64,000 bases of DNA from Caenorhabditis remanei (lineage: Eukaryota; Nematoda; Chromadorea; Rhabditida; Rhabditidae). The notes beneath the pieces were generated by a model, which saw only the letters and a program-made list of their open reading frames with translations, ran no database searches and had not been told where the DNA came from. The DNA lies in contig NC_071329.1 in NCBI RefSeq assembly GCF_010183535.1, positions 5,022,001 to 5,086,000 on the forward strand. The letters are read 5' to 3'. The translations under genes were made by a program, and so were the position numbers. Shown piece by piece: positions 42,501 to 58,327 of this stretch. Within the stretch, counting starts at the first letter, position 1, and each line of letters opens with the position of its first letter.

Positions 42501-45500
42501 ATAAGAAATAAACATATAGGCCAATTAACACGTCTGTCGTGGAGAATTTAGTCTTCTCCCCTGCAGATATCTTTAGATTTCTTATTAAAAAGATAAGAAA
42601 TAAACATATAGGCCAATTAACACGTCTGTCGTGGAGAATTTAGTCTTCTCCCCTGCAGATATCTTTAGATTTCTTATTAAAAAGATAAGAAATAAACATA
42701 TAGGCCAATTAACACGTCTGTCGTGGAGAATTTAGTCTTCTCCCCTGCAGATATCTTTAGATTTCTTGTTAAAAAGATAAGAAATAAACATATAGGCCAA
42801 CTGACACGTCTGCCGTGGAGAATTTAGTCTTCTCCCCTGCAGATATCTTTAGATTTCTTATTAAAAAGATAAGAAATAAACATATAGGCCAATTAACACG
42901 TCTGTCGTGGAGAATTTAGTCTTCTCCCCTGCAGATATCTTTAGATTTCTTATTAAAAAGATAAGAAATAAACATATAGGCCAATTAACACGTCTGCCGT
43001 GGAGAATTTAGTCTTCTCCCCTGCAGATATCTTTAGATTTCTTATTAAAAAGATAAGAAATAAACATATAGGCCAATTAACACGTCTGTCGTGGAGAATT
43101 TAGTCTTCTCCCCTGCAGATATCTTTAGATTTCTTATTAAAAAGATAAGAAATAAACATATAGGCCAATTAACACGTCTGTCGTGGAGAATTTAGTCTTC
43201 TCCCCTGCAGATATCTTTAGATTTCTTATTAAAAAGATAAGAAATAAACATATAGGCCAATTAACACGTCTGTCGTGGAGAATTTAGTCTTCTCCCCTGC
43301 AGATATCTTTAGATTTCTTATTAAAAAGATAAGAAATAAACATATAGGCCAATTAACACGTCTGTCGTGGAGAATTTAGTCTTCTCCCCTGCAGATATCT
43401 TTAGATTTCTTATTAAAAAGATAAGAAATAAACATATAGGCCAATTAACACGTCTGTCGTGGAGAATTTAGTCTTCTCCCCTGCAGATATCTTTAGATTT
43501 CTTATTAAAAAGATAAGAAATAAACATATAGGCCAATTAACACGTCTGTCGTGGAGAATTTAGTCTTCTCCCCTGCAGATATCTTTAGATTTCTTATTAA
43601 AAAGATAAGAAATAAACATATAGGCCAATTAACACGTCTGTCGTGGAGAATTTAGTCTTCTCCCCTGCAGATATCTTTAGATTTCTTATTAAAAAGATAA
43701 GAAATAAACATATAGGCCAATTAACACGTCTGTCGTGGAGAATTTAGTCTTCTCCCCTGCAGATATCTTTAGATTTCTTATTAAAAAGATAAGAAATAAA
43801 CATATAGGCCAATTAACACGTCTGCCGTGGAGAATTTAGTCTTCTCCCCTGCAGATATCTTTAGATTTCTTATTAAAAAGATAAGAAATAAACATATAGG
43901 CCAATTAACACGTCTGTCGTGGAGAATTTAGTCTTCTCCCCTGCAGATATCTTTAGATTTCTTATTAAAAAGATAAGAAATAAACATATAGGCCAACTGA
44001 CACGTCTGTCGTGGAGAATTTAGTCTTCTCCCCTGCAGATATCTTTAGATTTCTTATTAAAAAGATAAGAAATAAACATATAGGCCAATTAACACGTCTG
44101 TCGTGGAGAATTTAGTCTTCTCCCCTGCAGATATCTTTAGATTTCTTATTAAAAAGATAAGAAATAAACATATAGGCCAATTAACACGTCTGTCGTGGAG
44201 AATTTAGTCTTCTCCCCTGCAGATATCTTTAGATTTCTTATTAAAAAGATAAGAAATAAACATATAGGCCAATTAACACGTCTGTCGTGGAGAATTTAGT
44301 CTTCTCCCCTGCAGATATCTTTAGATTTCTTATTGAAAAGATAAGAAATAAACATATAGGCCAATTAACACGTCTGTCGTGGAGAATTTAGTCTTCTCCC
44401 CTGCAGATATCTTTAGATTTCTTGTTAAAAAGATAAGAAATAAACATATAGGCCAACTGACACGTCTGTCGTGGAGAATTTAGTCTTCTCCCCTGCAGAT
44501 ATCTTTAGATTTCTTATTAAAAAGATAAGAAATAAACATATAGGCCAACTGACACGTCTGTCGTGGAGAATTTAGTCTTCTCCCCTGCAGATATCTTTAG
44601 ATTTCTTATTAAAAAGATAAGAAATAAACATATAGGCCAATTAACACGTCTGTCGTGGAGAATTTAGTCTTCTCCCCTGCAGATATCTTTAGATTTCTTA
44701 TTAAAAAGATAAGAAATAAACATATAGGCCAATTAACACGTCTGTCGTGGAGAATTTAGTCTTCTCCCCTGCAGATATCTTTAGATTTCTTATTAAAAAG
44801 ATAAGAAATAAACATATAGGCCAATTAACACGTCTGTCGTGGAGAATTTAGTCTTCTCCCCTGCAGATATCTTTAGATTTCTTGTTAAAAAGATAAGAAA
44901 TAAACATATAGGCCAACTGACACGTCTGTCGTGGAGAATTTAGTCTTCTCCCCTGCAGATATCTTTAGATTTCTTATTAAAAAGATAAGAAATAAACATA
45001 TAGGCCAACTGACACGTCTGTCGTGGAGAATTTAGTCTTCTCCCCTGCAGATATCTTTAGATTTCTTATTAAAAAGATAAGAAATAAACATATAGGCCAA
45101 TTAACACGTCTGTCGTGGAGAATTTAGTCTTCTCCCCTGCAGATATCTTTAGATTTCTTATTAAAAAGATAAGAAATAAACATATAGGCCAATTAACACG
45201 TCTGTCGTGGAGAATTTAGTCTTCTCCCCTGCAGATATCTTTAGATTTCTTATTAAAAAGATAAGAAATAAACATATAGGCCAATTAACACGTCTGTCGT
45301 GGAGAATTTAGTCTTCTCCCCTGCAGATATCTTTAGATTTCTTATCAAAAAGATAAGGAATAAACATATAGGCCAATTAACACGTCTGTCGTGGAGAATT
45401 CAGTCTTCTCCCCTGCAGATATCTTTAGATTTCTTATCAAAAAGATAAGAAATAAACATATAGGCCAATTAACACGTCTGTCGTGGAGAATTTAGTCTTC

Positions 45501-47008
45501 TCCCCTGCAGATATCTTTAGATTTCTTATTAAAAAGATAAGAAATAAACATATAGGCCAACTGACACGTCTGTCGTGGAGAATTTAGTCTTCTCCCCTGC
45601 AGATATCTTTAGATTTCTTATCAAAAAGATAAGGAATAAACATATAGGCCAATTAACACGTCTGTCGTGGAGAATTCAGTCTTCTCCCCTGCAGATATCT
45701 TTAGATTTCTTATTAAAAAGATAAGAAATAAACATATAGGCCAACTGACACGTCTGTCGTGGAGAATTTAGTCTTCTCCCCTGCAGATATCTTTAGATTT
45801 CTTATCAAAAAGATAAGAAATAAACATATAGGCCAATTAACACGTCTGTCGTGGAGAATTTAGTCTTCTCCCCTGCAGATATCTTTAGATTTCTTATCAA
45901 AAAGATAAGAAATAAACATATAGGCCAACTGACACGTCTGTCGTGGAGAATTTAGTCTTCTCCCCTGCAGATATCTTTAGATTTCTTATTAAAAAGATAA
46001 GAAATAAACATATAGGCCAACTGACACGTCTGTCGTGGAGAATTTAGTCTTCTCCCCTGCAGATATCTTTAGATTTCTTATTAAAAAGATAAGAAATAAA
46101 CATATAGGCCAATTAACACGTCTGTCGTGGAGAATTTAGTCTTCTCCCCTGCAGATATCTTTAGATTTCTTATTAAAAAGATAAGAAATAAACATATAGG
46201 CCAATTAACACGTCTGTCGTGGAGAATTTAGTCTTCTCCCCTGCAGATATCTTTAGATTTCTTATTAAAAAGATAAGAAATAAACATATAGGCCAATTAA
46301 CACGTCTGTCGTGGAGAATTTAGTCTTCTCCCCTGCAGATATCTTTAGATTTCTTATCAAAAAGATAAGGAATAAACATATAGGCCAATTAACACGTCTG
46401 TCGTGGAGAATTCAGTCTTCTCCCCTGCAGATATCTTTAGATTTCTTATCAAAAAGATAAGAAATAAACATATAGGCCAATTAACACGTCTGTCGTGGAG
46501 AATTTAGTCTTCTCCCCTGCAGATATCTTTAGATTTCTTATTAAAAAGATAAGAAATAAACATATAGGCCAACTGACACGTCTGTCGTGGAGAATTTAGT
46601 CTTCTCCCCTGCAGATATCTTTAGATTTCTTATCAAAAAGATAAGGAATAAACATATAGGCCAATTAACACGTCTGTCGTGGAGAATTCAGTCTTCTCCC
46701 CTGCAGATATCTTTAGATTTCTTATTAAAAAGATAAGAAATAAACATATAGGCCAACTGACACGTCTGTCGTGGAGAATTTAGTCTTCTCCCCTGCAGAT
46801 ATCTTTAGATTTCTTATCAAAAAGATAAGAAATAAACATATAGGCCAATTAACACGTCTGTCGTGGAGAATTTAGTCTTCTCCCCTGCAGATATCTTTAG
46901 ATTTCTTATCAAAAAGATAAGAAATAAACATATAGGCCAATTAACACGTCTGTCGTGGAGAATTTAGTCTTCTCCCCTGCAGATATCTTTAGATTTCTTA
47001 TTAAAAAG
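39523..47008. repeat. Satellite array, 92-bp unit, about 81 copies
   Basis: After one and a half degenerate copies the array runs head to tail with a fixed 92-bp period, for example TCTGTCGTGG starting at 39681 and 39773. Each unit contains a PstI site (CTGCAG), ATTTCTTATTAAAAAGATAA and GGCCAATTAACACG. Variant sites include AATTAACACG/AACTGACACG, CTTATT/CTTATC, GATAAGA/GATAAGG, GAATTTAGTC/GAATTCAGTC, TGTCGTGG/TGCCGTGG and ATCTTTAG/ATCATTAG. There is no open reading frame through the array. The left edge is diverged and the right edge is abrupt (AAAAAG then TCGGTGAG at 47009). Confidence 0.95.
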
Positions 47009-47988
47009 TCGGTGAGAAAATTTGATTTCGCTGCTTAACTATAGAAATTCGATACGGAGTTTAATAGTAACTGCGATTTCCCATTGATTCCACTCTTTTT
47101 TCTCGGATTTTTTGAATTTCGGGCCAAACTAAGTGCAGTGGTGCGTAATTACAATATAGATAACTACTAAAAGTAAACATTTTCAGTAACCTAACTCAAC
47201 TCATAATGCCGGAAAATTGATCCTTCGATTTATCGATTTTTTTGAATAAATTAACTTTAAAACTCTTTTTTTTAACTTGCAATGTTTTCAGGGACATTCT
47301 GAAACCAAACTGAGACTTTTTGAAACCACTAACATCTTTTTTCCAGTCAAATTTCCAGTCGATGCACCATGTTTCATGTTTTTTTTTTCACTTTTTCAGA
47401 CTTTTTTTGCATTTTTCTCCTAAATCCCCTATAAAACCGTACATATCTCTTGTTTCATGATCTATCTTGCATTTCGCAATACCTAAGCTCCGCCCCTTCA
47501 TATTTGCGGAACACCCGCCTGCCACTTGCACCCTCCGCGGCGTATAAATACTACTATTACGAAATACACGATTTCGCAACACCTATTATTATTTTTAGGA
47601 ATTTGGTATGTCTTTTTACATATTTTCTTCATAAAAACTTTAGAAAATCCGATAAAAACCGGGATTTTCGATTTTCTAAATAAATTAATTTAAAATCTCA
47701 TTTTTCAAACTTCCCTCCAAAAAACGCGGCGGTCGTGGCCTAGAAATCCCCGTGGCCGCGTAGTACGACGCTCCGAAATCCCGCTAGAGCGTGTTGTTTA
47801 GCGGCTCATAAAATATTAATTTTTCGTCCTATTTTTCGGATTTCCAGCGTTTCTCCAGCGTTTTTATCGGTTTTTTGCAACGTGGAATTGATAAAAATAT
47901 TGATTTATTTGATATATCCTTGATTTCGACCTATTTCAATCGAAAATCCACCAAACATCCATCGAAAAACACGTGTCAACAGTTTCAG
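47009..47988. promoter_or_regulatory. Region between the satellite and eif-3.B, presumed promoter
   Basis: No gene is supported. Features are CTCCGCCCC (about 47489), a GC-rich stretch around 47725-47815 (CGTGGCCGCGTAGTACGACG) and a trans-splice acceptor AGTTTCAG ending at 47988, which would leave a 30-base 5' UTR before the ATG at 48019. Confidence 0.5.
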
Positions 47989-48018
47989 ACTAGTTGGGTT
48001 ACACAAATAACGACAATT

Positions 48019-51559
<3,541 letters not shown>

Positions 51560-51852
51560 TTATTTAATCAATTTTTCCGTGTTTTTCACCGCTTTTTGCT
51601 CTGTTGAGAAGCGGTTTTCCCCCCTGTTTTTTTCCAATTTTTCCCGTATTAAAGCTGGAAAATGTTCTACTCGTTTTCTAGTAACTGCTCGGTCTGTTTT
51701 CGCTGTCTCAACGACGCCTTCTTTTCGGTAGATTTAATTTTATGATGCCTGAATGGAGTAGGTGGTCACTTTTTGATTTGTTATAACTATTTCTTTTATT
51801 TTTATTGGTTTAATATATTCTAAATATCTCTTTCGTTCGTGGTGTCTATGCC

Positions 51853-51858
51853 AATAAA
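51853..51858 (+). terminator. Polyadenylation signal of eif-3.B
   Basis: AATAAA, about 295 bases after the TAA stop. An ATTAAA at about 51648 is a possible alternative site. The next trans-splice acceptor (52075) is about 200 bases further on. Confidence 0.55.
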
Positions 51859-52068
51859 ATGTTGATGAATTGTTTAGTGTCAATTTTTTTTAGGTTGAAC
51901 AGAAAAATACAAGTTTTTCTCATCAAAAACCTTCCAGAAATCACCAAAAACCGAAAAAATAAATAAATTTCCGCCACGAGTTTCGGTTTTCTGTGCATTC
52001 TGACGTGACGGTGTTTGCGTCCAGTGCATTTAATTTGACGACACAAAATTCTATTACTCATTTGACAT

Positions 52069-52075
52069 TTTCCAG
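52069..52075 (+). other. Probable trans-splice acceptor of tbc-20
   Basis: TTTCCAG ending at 52075, 61 bases before the ATG at 52137. Its distance of roughly 200 bp from the upstream polyadenylation signal permits SL2 splicing within an operon with eif-3.B, but SL1 is equally possible. Confidence 0.45.
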
Positions 52076-52136
52076 CTCGTTTTTCATCATTTTCTTATCA
52101 ATTTTTCTCGATTTTTTTCTGAAATTCTAACAAAAC

Positions 52137-55100
52137 ATGTCATATTCTTCAATTCCAGCAATTAACCTACCCATGCACTCGTCGTTTTCCGAGCCAAATT
52201 CACCGCTGAAAGAGGTGCTCGGAGAGAAATGGCAGACCGCCTCATGCAGCGATTTGGGCGATAATTACGTGAAAGTAGGGGTAAAAATAGGCGGGAAATT
52301 CGAAAAATCGAGTGATTTTTAGCCAGGACCGCTGGCAAAGGCGAAATTCAACGCGTTGCGAAATAAGAGAGAAGCCATCGATCGGTTTTTGAAGAAGCAT
52401 AAAAAAGAGGACTTGAGTCTGTATATTGGTGAGTTTTTGGTGTTTTTAGAGTGAAAAATCGAGAAAATTTTGGTTTTTAAGGTCCGAAATCGGTTAAAAT
52501 AAAGAAAAATTAGTTTTTAGGTACAAAATTTGCTAAAAATCGTGAGTTTTCGTGAAGCTATTTTGCGCTCAAAAATGGACTTTTCTGAATGAAAATTGAC
52601 AAAAAACTACACTTTTGCTTTCAAGTTCATTTCTTCGCTGAAATTTCGATTAAATTCGAAAAAATAGCGGTATTTTAAGAAAACTCATATTTCAGACTGA
52701 AAATTTCAATTTTTCAAACCAAAAACGTGTCAAAATCCTCATTTTTTATATTAAAAGCTTAAAAAATCGATTTTCGGCCGTCCAATGCCCATTTTTACTC
52801 AAAAACTTCAGAAAACGAACTTTTTATAGTCAAAAACCTGCTAAACTTGACTTTTTCTTATCCGGAGTTAACAAAAATCCTGATTTTAGCACAAAAATTC
52901 AAATCTCCAGCAAAAATCCCAATTTCCAGACGAACTCCGTGACTTCGCCATCAGTTCCGGTGGGCTCGTCGATGACGAGTTTCGAGCGGCGATTTGGCCA
53001 GTGTTGGCGGCGAATTTGGTGCAAAATGACGATTTAGGTATAGTTTTTGGCTGAAATTTGGCTGAAATTCGGCTGAGATTTGGCTGAAATTTGGCTGAAA
53101 TTTGGCTGAAATTCGGCTGAGATTTGGCTGAAATTTGGCTGAAATTCGGCTGAAATTTGGCTGAAATTCGGCTGAGATTTGGCTGAAATTTGGCTGAAAT
53201 TCGGCTGAAATTTGGCTGAAATTCGGCTGAAATTCGGCTGAAATTTTGAGTTTTGAAAAAATGTAATTCAGATGACGTCTCATCATCTTACGACTCGGAT
53301 TTCGAATCGGCTCAGTCAGATTTCGATGAGGAATCGCCGATTTTTGAGGTAAAATAAGGGGAAAACGTCAAAAATCTTCTTTTTTTTAATCGATTTTTAC
53401 TCGATTTTTACCGATTTCTACAGATTTCCGTCTAATTTCGACAGATTTTTACCTAGTTTTGGCAGATTTTTACCAAATTTTCCCAATTTTTACCAAATTT
53501 TGACTGATTTTTACGAAATTTTGACTGATTTTTATAAAATTTTACAGATTTTTCCCAGTTTTGACAGCTTTTTACCAAATTTTGGCATAAATTTACCAAT
53601 TTTTTCCAAATCTTGATAGATTTTTACGTAATTTTTGACAGTTTTTGGCCAATTTTGACTGATTTTTACCATTTTTTACCAATATTTGATAGGATTTAAC
53701 CACATTTTGAACTTTTTTTGCTCAATTTTCACAATTTTTGCTCAATTTTCACAATTTTTGCTCAATTTTCACAATTTTTGCCAAATTTTTACAGATTTTT
53801 AGCCAATTTTGACATGTTTTTACCGAATTTCTACAAGTTTTTACCCGATTTTTACTGAGTTTTAAAGATGTTTACCCAATTTCGACAGATTTTCAACTTT
53901 TTTTTCCACAGGAACTGACGGAACTAACGCTGGACGAGCTGAAAGGACACAAAGAATGGAATCAAGTGGAATTGGATGTCCATCGGACACTTTCAAGGTT
54001 TCCACCGAATATCTCAGATACGCATCGAGATGTTCTTCAGACTGAACTCATTCCTCTGATTGTACGGGTGTTGAGTGTCAATCCAAGGTTTAATTATTAT
54101 CAGGGTGAGGATTTTAGAGAGGGAAAAATGTAGATTTTGTAGTTTGTAGTTTTCAGATTTAAAAAATCATTGAAAACACCGTTGGAAAATTAAATACAAT
54201 TCATTATTTCCATCAGATTTCTGAAAAATTTGAAATTTTTTATCAAAAAATTGAGCTAGAATTCCTGATGTATGGTTTTTTTGGCCACCAATTGAATTTC
54301 CTGCAAAATTTCCTTTTTAGTTAAAATTTGGCTAGAAATTTCAAAAATAGGATTTCAAATTTTAAAGCTATTTTCATGAAAAATCTCCATAATTCTGTCA
54401 AAAAAACCAGTTAGTGGTCTAGATTTTTATAAATTTCAGTTTTTCGGAGTTTTTAGACGATTTCTTAGATTAAAAAAAAAACGCTGAAAAACCATGAAAA
54501 TCCCTAAAAATAGTACTCGAAATTTGAGTTTCCTCAACTTTTTTTTTGATAAATTGCAATAAAATACCATTTTTGAGCTCGAATTTTGCTTTCCAGATGT
54601 CCTAGAATTCCAAAAACTGAAATCGCAGGCCACCAGGTCTTCAAATTTCGATCACTGGTGGCCTAGAAACCCCAAATTCGAAACTAGGTTCTCAAAAACT
54701 CATTTTTCTTCAATTTCCAGCGGTTTTTCCTAAATTTTGTATGAAAAATCGAATTCCAGGCGGCCTAGAAACCCAAAAGTGAGAAAATTAGGCCACATGG
54801 GTTCGAAATCGCCAGAAAATCTTCGCGCCAAGGTGCAGGTGGCCTAGAATTCCAAAAACTGGAAACCTAGGCTACCAGGGTTTCAAAAACTCTTTTTCCT
54901 CAAATTCCAACAGTTTTCACCAAATTTTGCATCAAAAAACGAACTCCAGGCGGCCTAGAAACCTCAAAAGTGAAATAATTGGGCCATCAGAGTTCAAAAT
55001 CGCCAGAAAATCTTCGCGCCAAGGTTACAGATGGCCTAGAATTCCAAAAGCTGAAAACCTAGGCCACCAGCTTCAAATTTCTATGTCTTGTGGCCTAGAA

Positions 55101-58048
55101 ACCACAAATTTGAAGTCCTAGGACACCGGGTCTTCGAAAACTCGTTTCTCATATTTACAATTGTTTTTTTTTCCCAAATTTTGCATCAAAAATCGAATTC
55201 CAAGGGGCCTAGAATTCCAAAAACTGGAAACCTAGGCCACCAGCTTCAAATTTCTATCTATCTTGGCCTAGAAACTTGAAATTCGAAAACCTAGGCCACT
55301 AGGTGTTCACAAACTCGTTTTTCCAAAATTTTGGATCAAAAACCAACAAAAAAACCCTGAAAATGAGATAATTGGACCATTTAAAATCGCGAGAAAATCT
55401 GAAAAAAAAGTTGCGAATTCCAGGATTCCACGACATTTGCCTGACCGTCCTGCTGGTTTGTGGTGAGAAAGACGCCCTCCCAGTGTGTTCGAATCTGGCA
55501 AAAAACGGCGCATTCAACAATTATCTGCTGAAAACACTGGAGAAATCAGTTGTTCGAGAGTTGGATCTTCTCTATGTAATACTGTCGAGAGTGGAACCGA
55601 CATTAGAGAAAGTGATGAGATCTGTCGAATTGGGAACAATGTTCGGTCTCTCATGGCCGTTGACATGGTTCTCGCATTCGTTGAAACAGTATCAGCAGGT
55701 AGGGAGAGAAGGAGAAATCGAACATTTTACGGCGAAAATTGGAAAAATCGAAAAAAAAACTGAATTTTTTACCGAAAAAACCAAAAAAAATCGAAAAAAA
55801 AAAGTTTTTCGGAGGCAAAAATCTTGAATTTTGAGTGAAAACTGAGGGTCCGGAGCAGGGACGAGCGGCAATGCCGTTGCCGCGTTGCCGACTTTTTTTC
55901 GGCAATGTTTTTGTCAAAATTTATTCAATTTTCAAGCTGAATTCGACAAAAGTAAAACAAAAAGTGAAAATTCTTGCTTTCTCGATCCCGCGCCAAGACC
56001 TGGAAAGTTTTCCGAGCATGTGTCTTTGAAATTACCGTTTTCAACTTCGATATTTCTTGCTTTTTCAGAAAAAAATTCAAAAGATTTTTTGATAAAATGG
56101 GTAAATACTCTCATTTATTTAAAGCAAATGTCACTGGAAAAATAAAGTGCTTTTTGTGCAATTTTTCTCTCCCGACAAATAAAAAATCCTTATTATTAAA
56201 TGTTGCCGAAAATTGCCGAAAATTGCCGATTTTTGAAGTCGGCAATTGCCGGATTGCCGGGTTGCCGAAATTTTGCGTTGCCGCTCGTCCCTGGTCCGGA
56301 GTCGGTGGGTTACCCTATTTGAAACCGTCCCATCGGCACTTCCTTGACCGTTAGTTTTGTTATTTCAGACAGTTTTTATCCGGAATTAAAAGTTTTTGTG
56401 GAAAATTTCGAGTTTTTCGGAAATTTTGACCAAAAAAAACCGAAAAACCGAAGAAAATGTCCAATAAACGGTCTGAAAAATTGAGTTAAACTTGATTTTT
56501 TGTTCAATTTTTACAATTCCAAATCCCTTGACGTCGTGAGGACTCTGAAACTGTATTCACAATTTTTCTACGATAAAAATCAATCGAATTATAGCGATTT
56601 TTTGTCCTCATTTTTTCAAAATCTCCCAACAGATTCTGAATCGCCACGTCTCCATCTTCCAGATCGTCCGTTTCTTCGACGTCTTCCTCGCCTCGTCTCC
56701 ACTTCTTCCCATCTACGTCTCATCTGCAGTCGTTGTCTATCGAAGAGCCAGTATATTGTCATGCGAGAGAGAAATGCCATTCCTCCATCGTCTTCTGACA
56801 GAAATGCCATCCGAGCTGCCGATCGATGCGATTATTAAAGATGCAGTGTAAGGGAATAGGCGAGATTTGGCTGAAAATCGACTGAAAATCGGCCTAAAAT
56901 GAGCCTGAAATAGATTTTTTAAGCGAAATGTGATTTTTCCAGATATCTATCAAAACTGATGCCTCCGTGCCTACTCAAAACCAATTATATGAACGAGTAT
57001 CGCAAAATTGTGAGTTTAGTACAGGAAAACTTCAAATATGGTGGCCGAGAATCTTCCTAGGCCACCGAAAATTTCAGGAATTGTGGATGGACTAGAAATG
57101 GCAAAGTGTCGGAATCTAGGCCACCGATGAAGCTGGAGATCTGGTAGCCTAGGATCCGACAGTGTTGGCTATCTAGGTCATCATAAAAGCTGTTAACTCA
57201 GTGACCTAGAAAACCAACTTTGTCGGATTTTAGGTCATCATAAAAGCTGTAAACTCAGTGGCCTAGAAAACCAACGTTATCGGATCTTAGGTCATCATAA
57301 AAGCTGTAAATTCAGTGACCTAGAAAACCAACTTTGTCGGATCTTAGGCCACCATAAAAGCTGTAAACTCAGTGGCCTAGAAAACCAACTTTATTGGATC
57401 TTAGGCCATCACAAAAGCTAAATTCTGTGGCCTAGAAAACCAACTTTGTCGGATCCCAGGCCATCATAAAAGCTGTAAATTCAGTGGCCTAGAAAACCAA
57501 CTTTGTCGGATCTTAGGCCATCACAAAAGCTAAATTCTGTGGCCTAGAAAACCAACTTTGTCGGATCCCAGGCCATCATAAAAGCTGTAAATTCAGTGGC
57601 CTAGAAAACCAACTTTGTCGGATCTTAGGCCATCACAAAAGCTAAATTCTGTGGCCTAGAAAACCAACTTTGTCGGATCCCAGGCCATCATAAAAGCTGT
57701 AAATTCAGTGGCCTAGAAAACCAACTTTGTCGGATCTTAGGCCATCACAAAATATCTAAATTTAGTGGCCTAGAAAACCAACTTTGTCGGATCTTAAGCC
57801 ATCACTAAAGCTCTAAATTCAGTAGCCTAGAAAACCAACTTTATCGGATCTTAGGCTACCAAAATGCTCTGATGGCCTAGAAACCGCCAAACCTAGGCCA
57901 CCAAATTTTCTCATTTTTTCAGGTCGCCAAACCTCACCGCCCCACCGTCAAAACCATTCCTCGCTACGCCCTCCAATTCATGTTTGTCGCCGGAACCGTT
58001 GGCGCCGCCGCCAGTTTCTTCTTCTTCAAACAAATTCATCCGTTGTGA
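52137..58048 (+). CDS. tbc-20: TBC-domain Rab GTPase-activating protein, TBC1D20/Gyp8 type, C-terminally anchored
   Basis: Nine exons (52137-52274, 52323-52428, 52930-53037, 53272-53348, 53912-54104, 55424-55698, 56663-56847, 56943-57009, 57923-58048) give 424 residues, close to human TBC1D20 (about 400). The dual-finger catalytic residues are present: Arg168 in QVELDVHRTLSRFPP and Gln207 in NYYQGFHDICLTVLLVCG. Later TBC motifs include LGTMFGLSWPLTWFSH and VRFFDVFLASSPLLPIYVSS. A single hydrophobic helix (about LQFMFVAGTVGAAASFFFF) ends the protein, which fits the ER anchoring of TBC1D20, a GAP for Rab1-class GTPases. An acidic insert (exon 4) splits the TBC N-terminus. The large introns hold minisatellites and the hAT-like element H6. 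Confidence 0.92.
53044..53246. repeat. Minisatellite of 11-bp units in a tbc-20 intron
   Basis: About 18 tandem copies of GGCTGAAATTT / GGCTGAAATTC, with occasional GGCTGAGATTT. The fixed period makes a long minus-strand frame of repeated NFSQISAEFQP, which is not a gene. Confidence 0.85.
53370..53905. repeat. Degenerate CAGATTTTTACC-type array in a tbc-20 intron
   Basis: Loose tandem copies of AATTTTGACTGATTTTTACC, plus three perfect copies of TTTGCTCAATTTTCACAA (about 53719-53780). It fills most of the intron between exons 4 and 5. Confidence 0.55.
54600..55310. repeat. TGGCCTAGAA block in a tbc-20 intron
   Basis: Four or five diverged units of about 130-200 bp with GTGGCCTAGAATTCCAAAAA, CCTAGGCCACCAG, TTTGCATCAAAAA and AAAATCTTCGCGCCAAGGT. 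It resembles blocks at 18900-19440 and 23940-24310. Confidence 0.6.
55856..56293. mobile_element. Short hAT-like element H6 (438 bp) with a possible BED zinc-finger remnant
   Basis: The ends are CAGGGACGAGCGGCAA at the left and its complement at the right, with a perfect 8-bp target duplication GTCCGGAG (55848-55855 and 56294-56301). Sub-terminal runs of TTGCCGAAAATTGCCG follow the pattern of the other elements. The interior plus strand encodes a short segment, KYSHLFKANVTGKIKCFLCN, which resembles the first half of a BED zinc finger (aromatic residues, then K-x-KCxxC). BED fingers are typical of hAT transposases. It lies in the sixth intron of tbc-20. Confidence 0.75.
57050..57900. repeat. 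Tandem repeat of about 54-58 bp units in a tbc-20 intron
   Basis: About 13 units of CAGTGGCCTAGAAAACCAAC, then TTTGTCGGATCTTAGGCCAT, then CA(T/C)(A/C)AAAGCTGTAAATT. From about 57410 on, long and short units alternate (with and without TGTAAAT), giving a two-unit period of about 113 bp. Confidence 0.75.
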
Positions 58049-58327
58049 TTTATTCCCGTTCTCAGATTACTGTATTTTTTTGTATTTTTTTCCCATTTCG
58101 CTTTGTCTGTACAGCACCCCGCCTTCTCTCGAGCTTTCCTTTTCTTTTTTAATTTTTTTGTTGAAAATTCGCTCTATTGATAAAATCTAGTCCGATAGAG
58201 CGCATTTCCATCATCTTTCGCGAGAAAATACTCGGTTTTAATAGTACTAATTCTAGATTCTTCGTCTCTCGCTACATCATCATTCCTCCCTCTTTCTAGT
58301 ATTTTTTTGATCTGCCCTCAAAAAATT

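Noticed and set aside
39523..47008. Satellite considered as a CRISPR array
   Set aside because: Units are contiguous with no unique spacers, and the context is a eukaryotic nuclear genome.
52951..53286. 111-residue minus-strand frame of repeated QPNFSQISAEF
   Set aside because: Translation of the 11-bp minisatellite in a tbc-20 intron.
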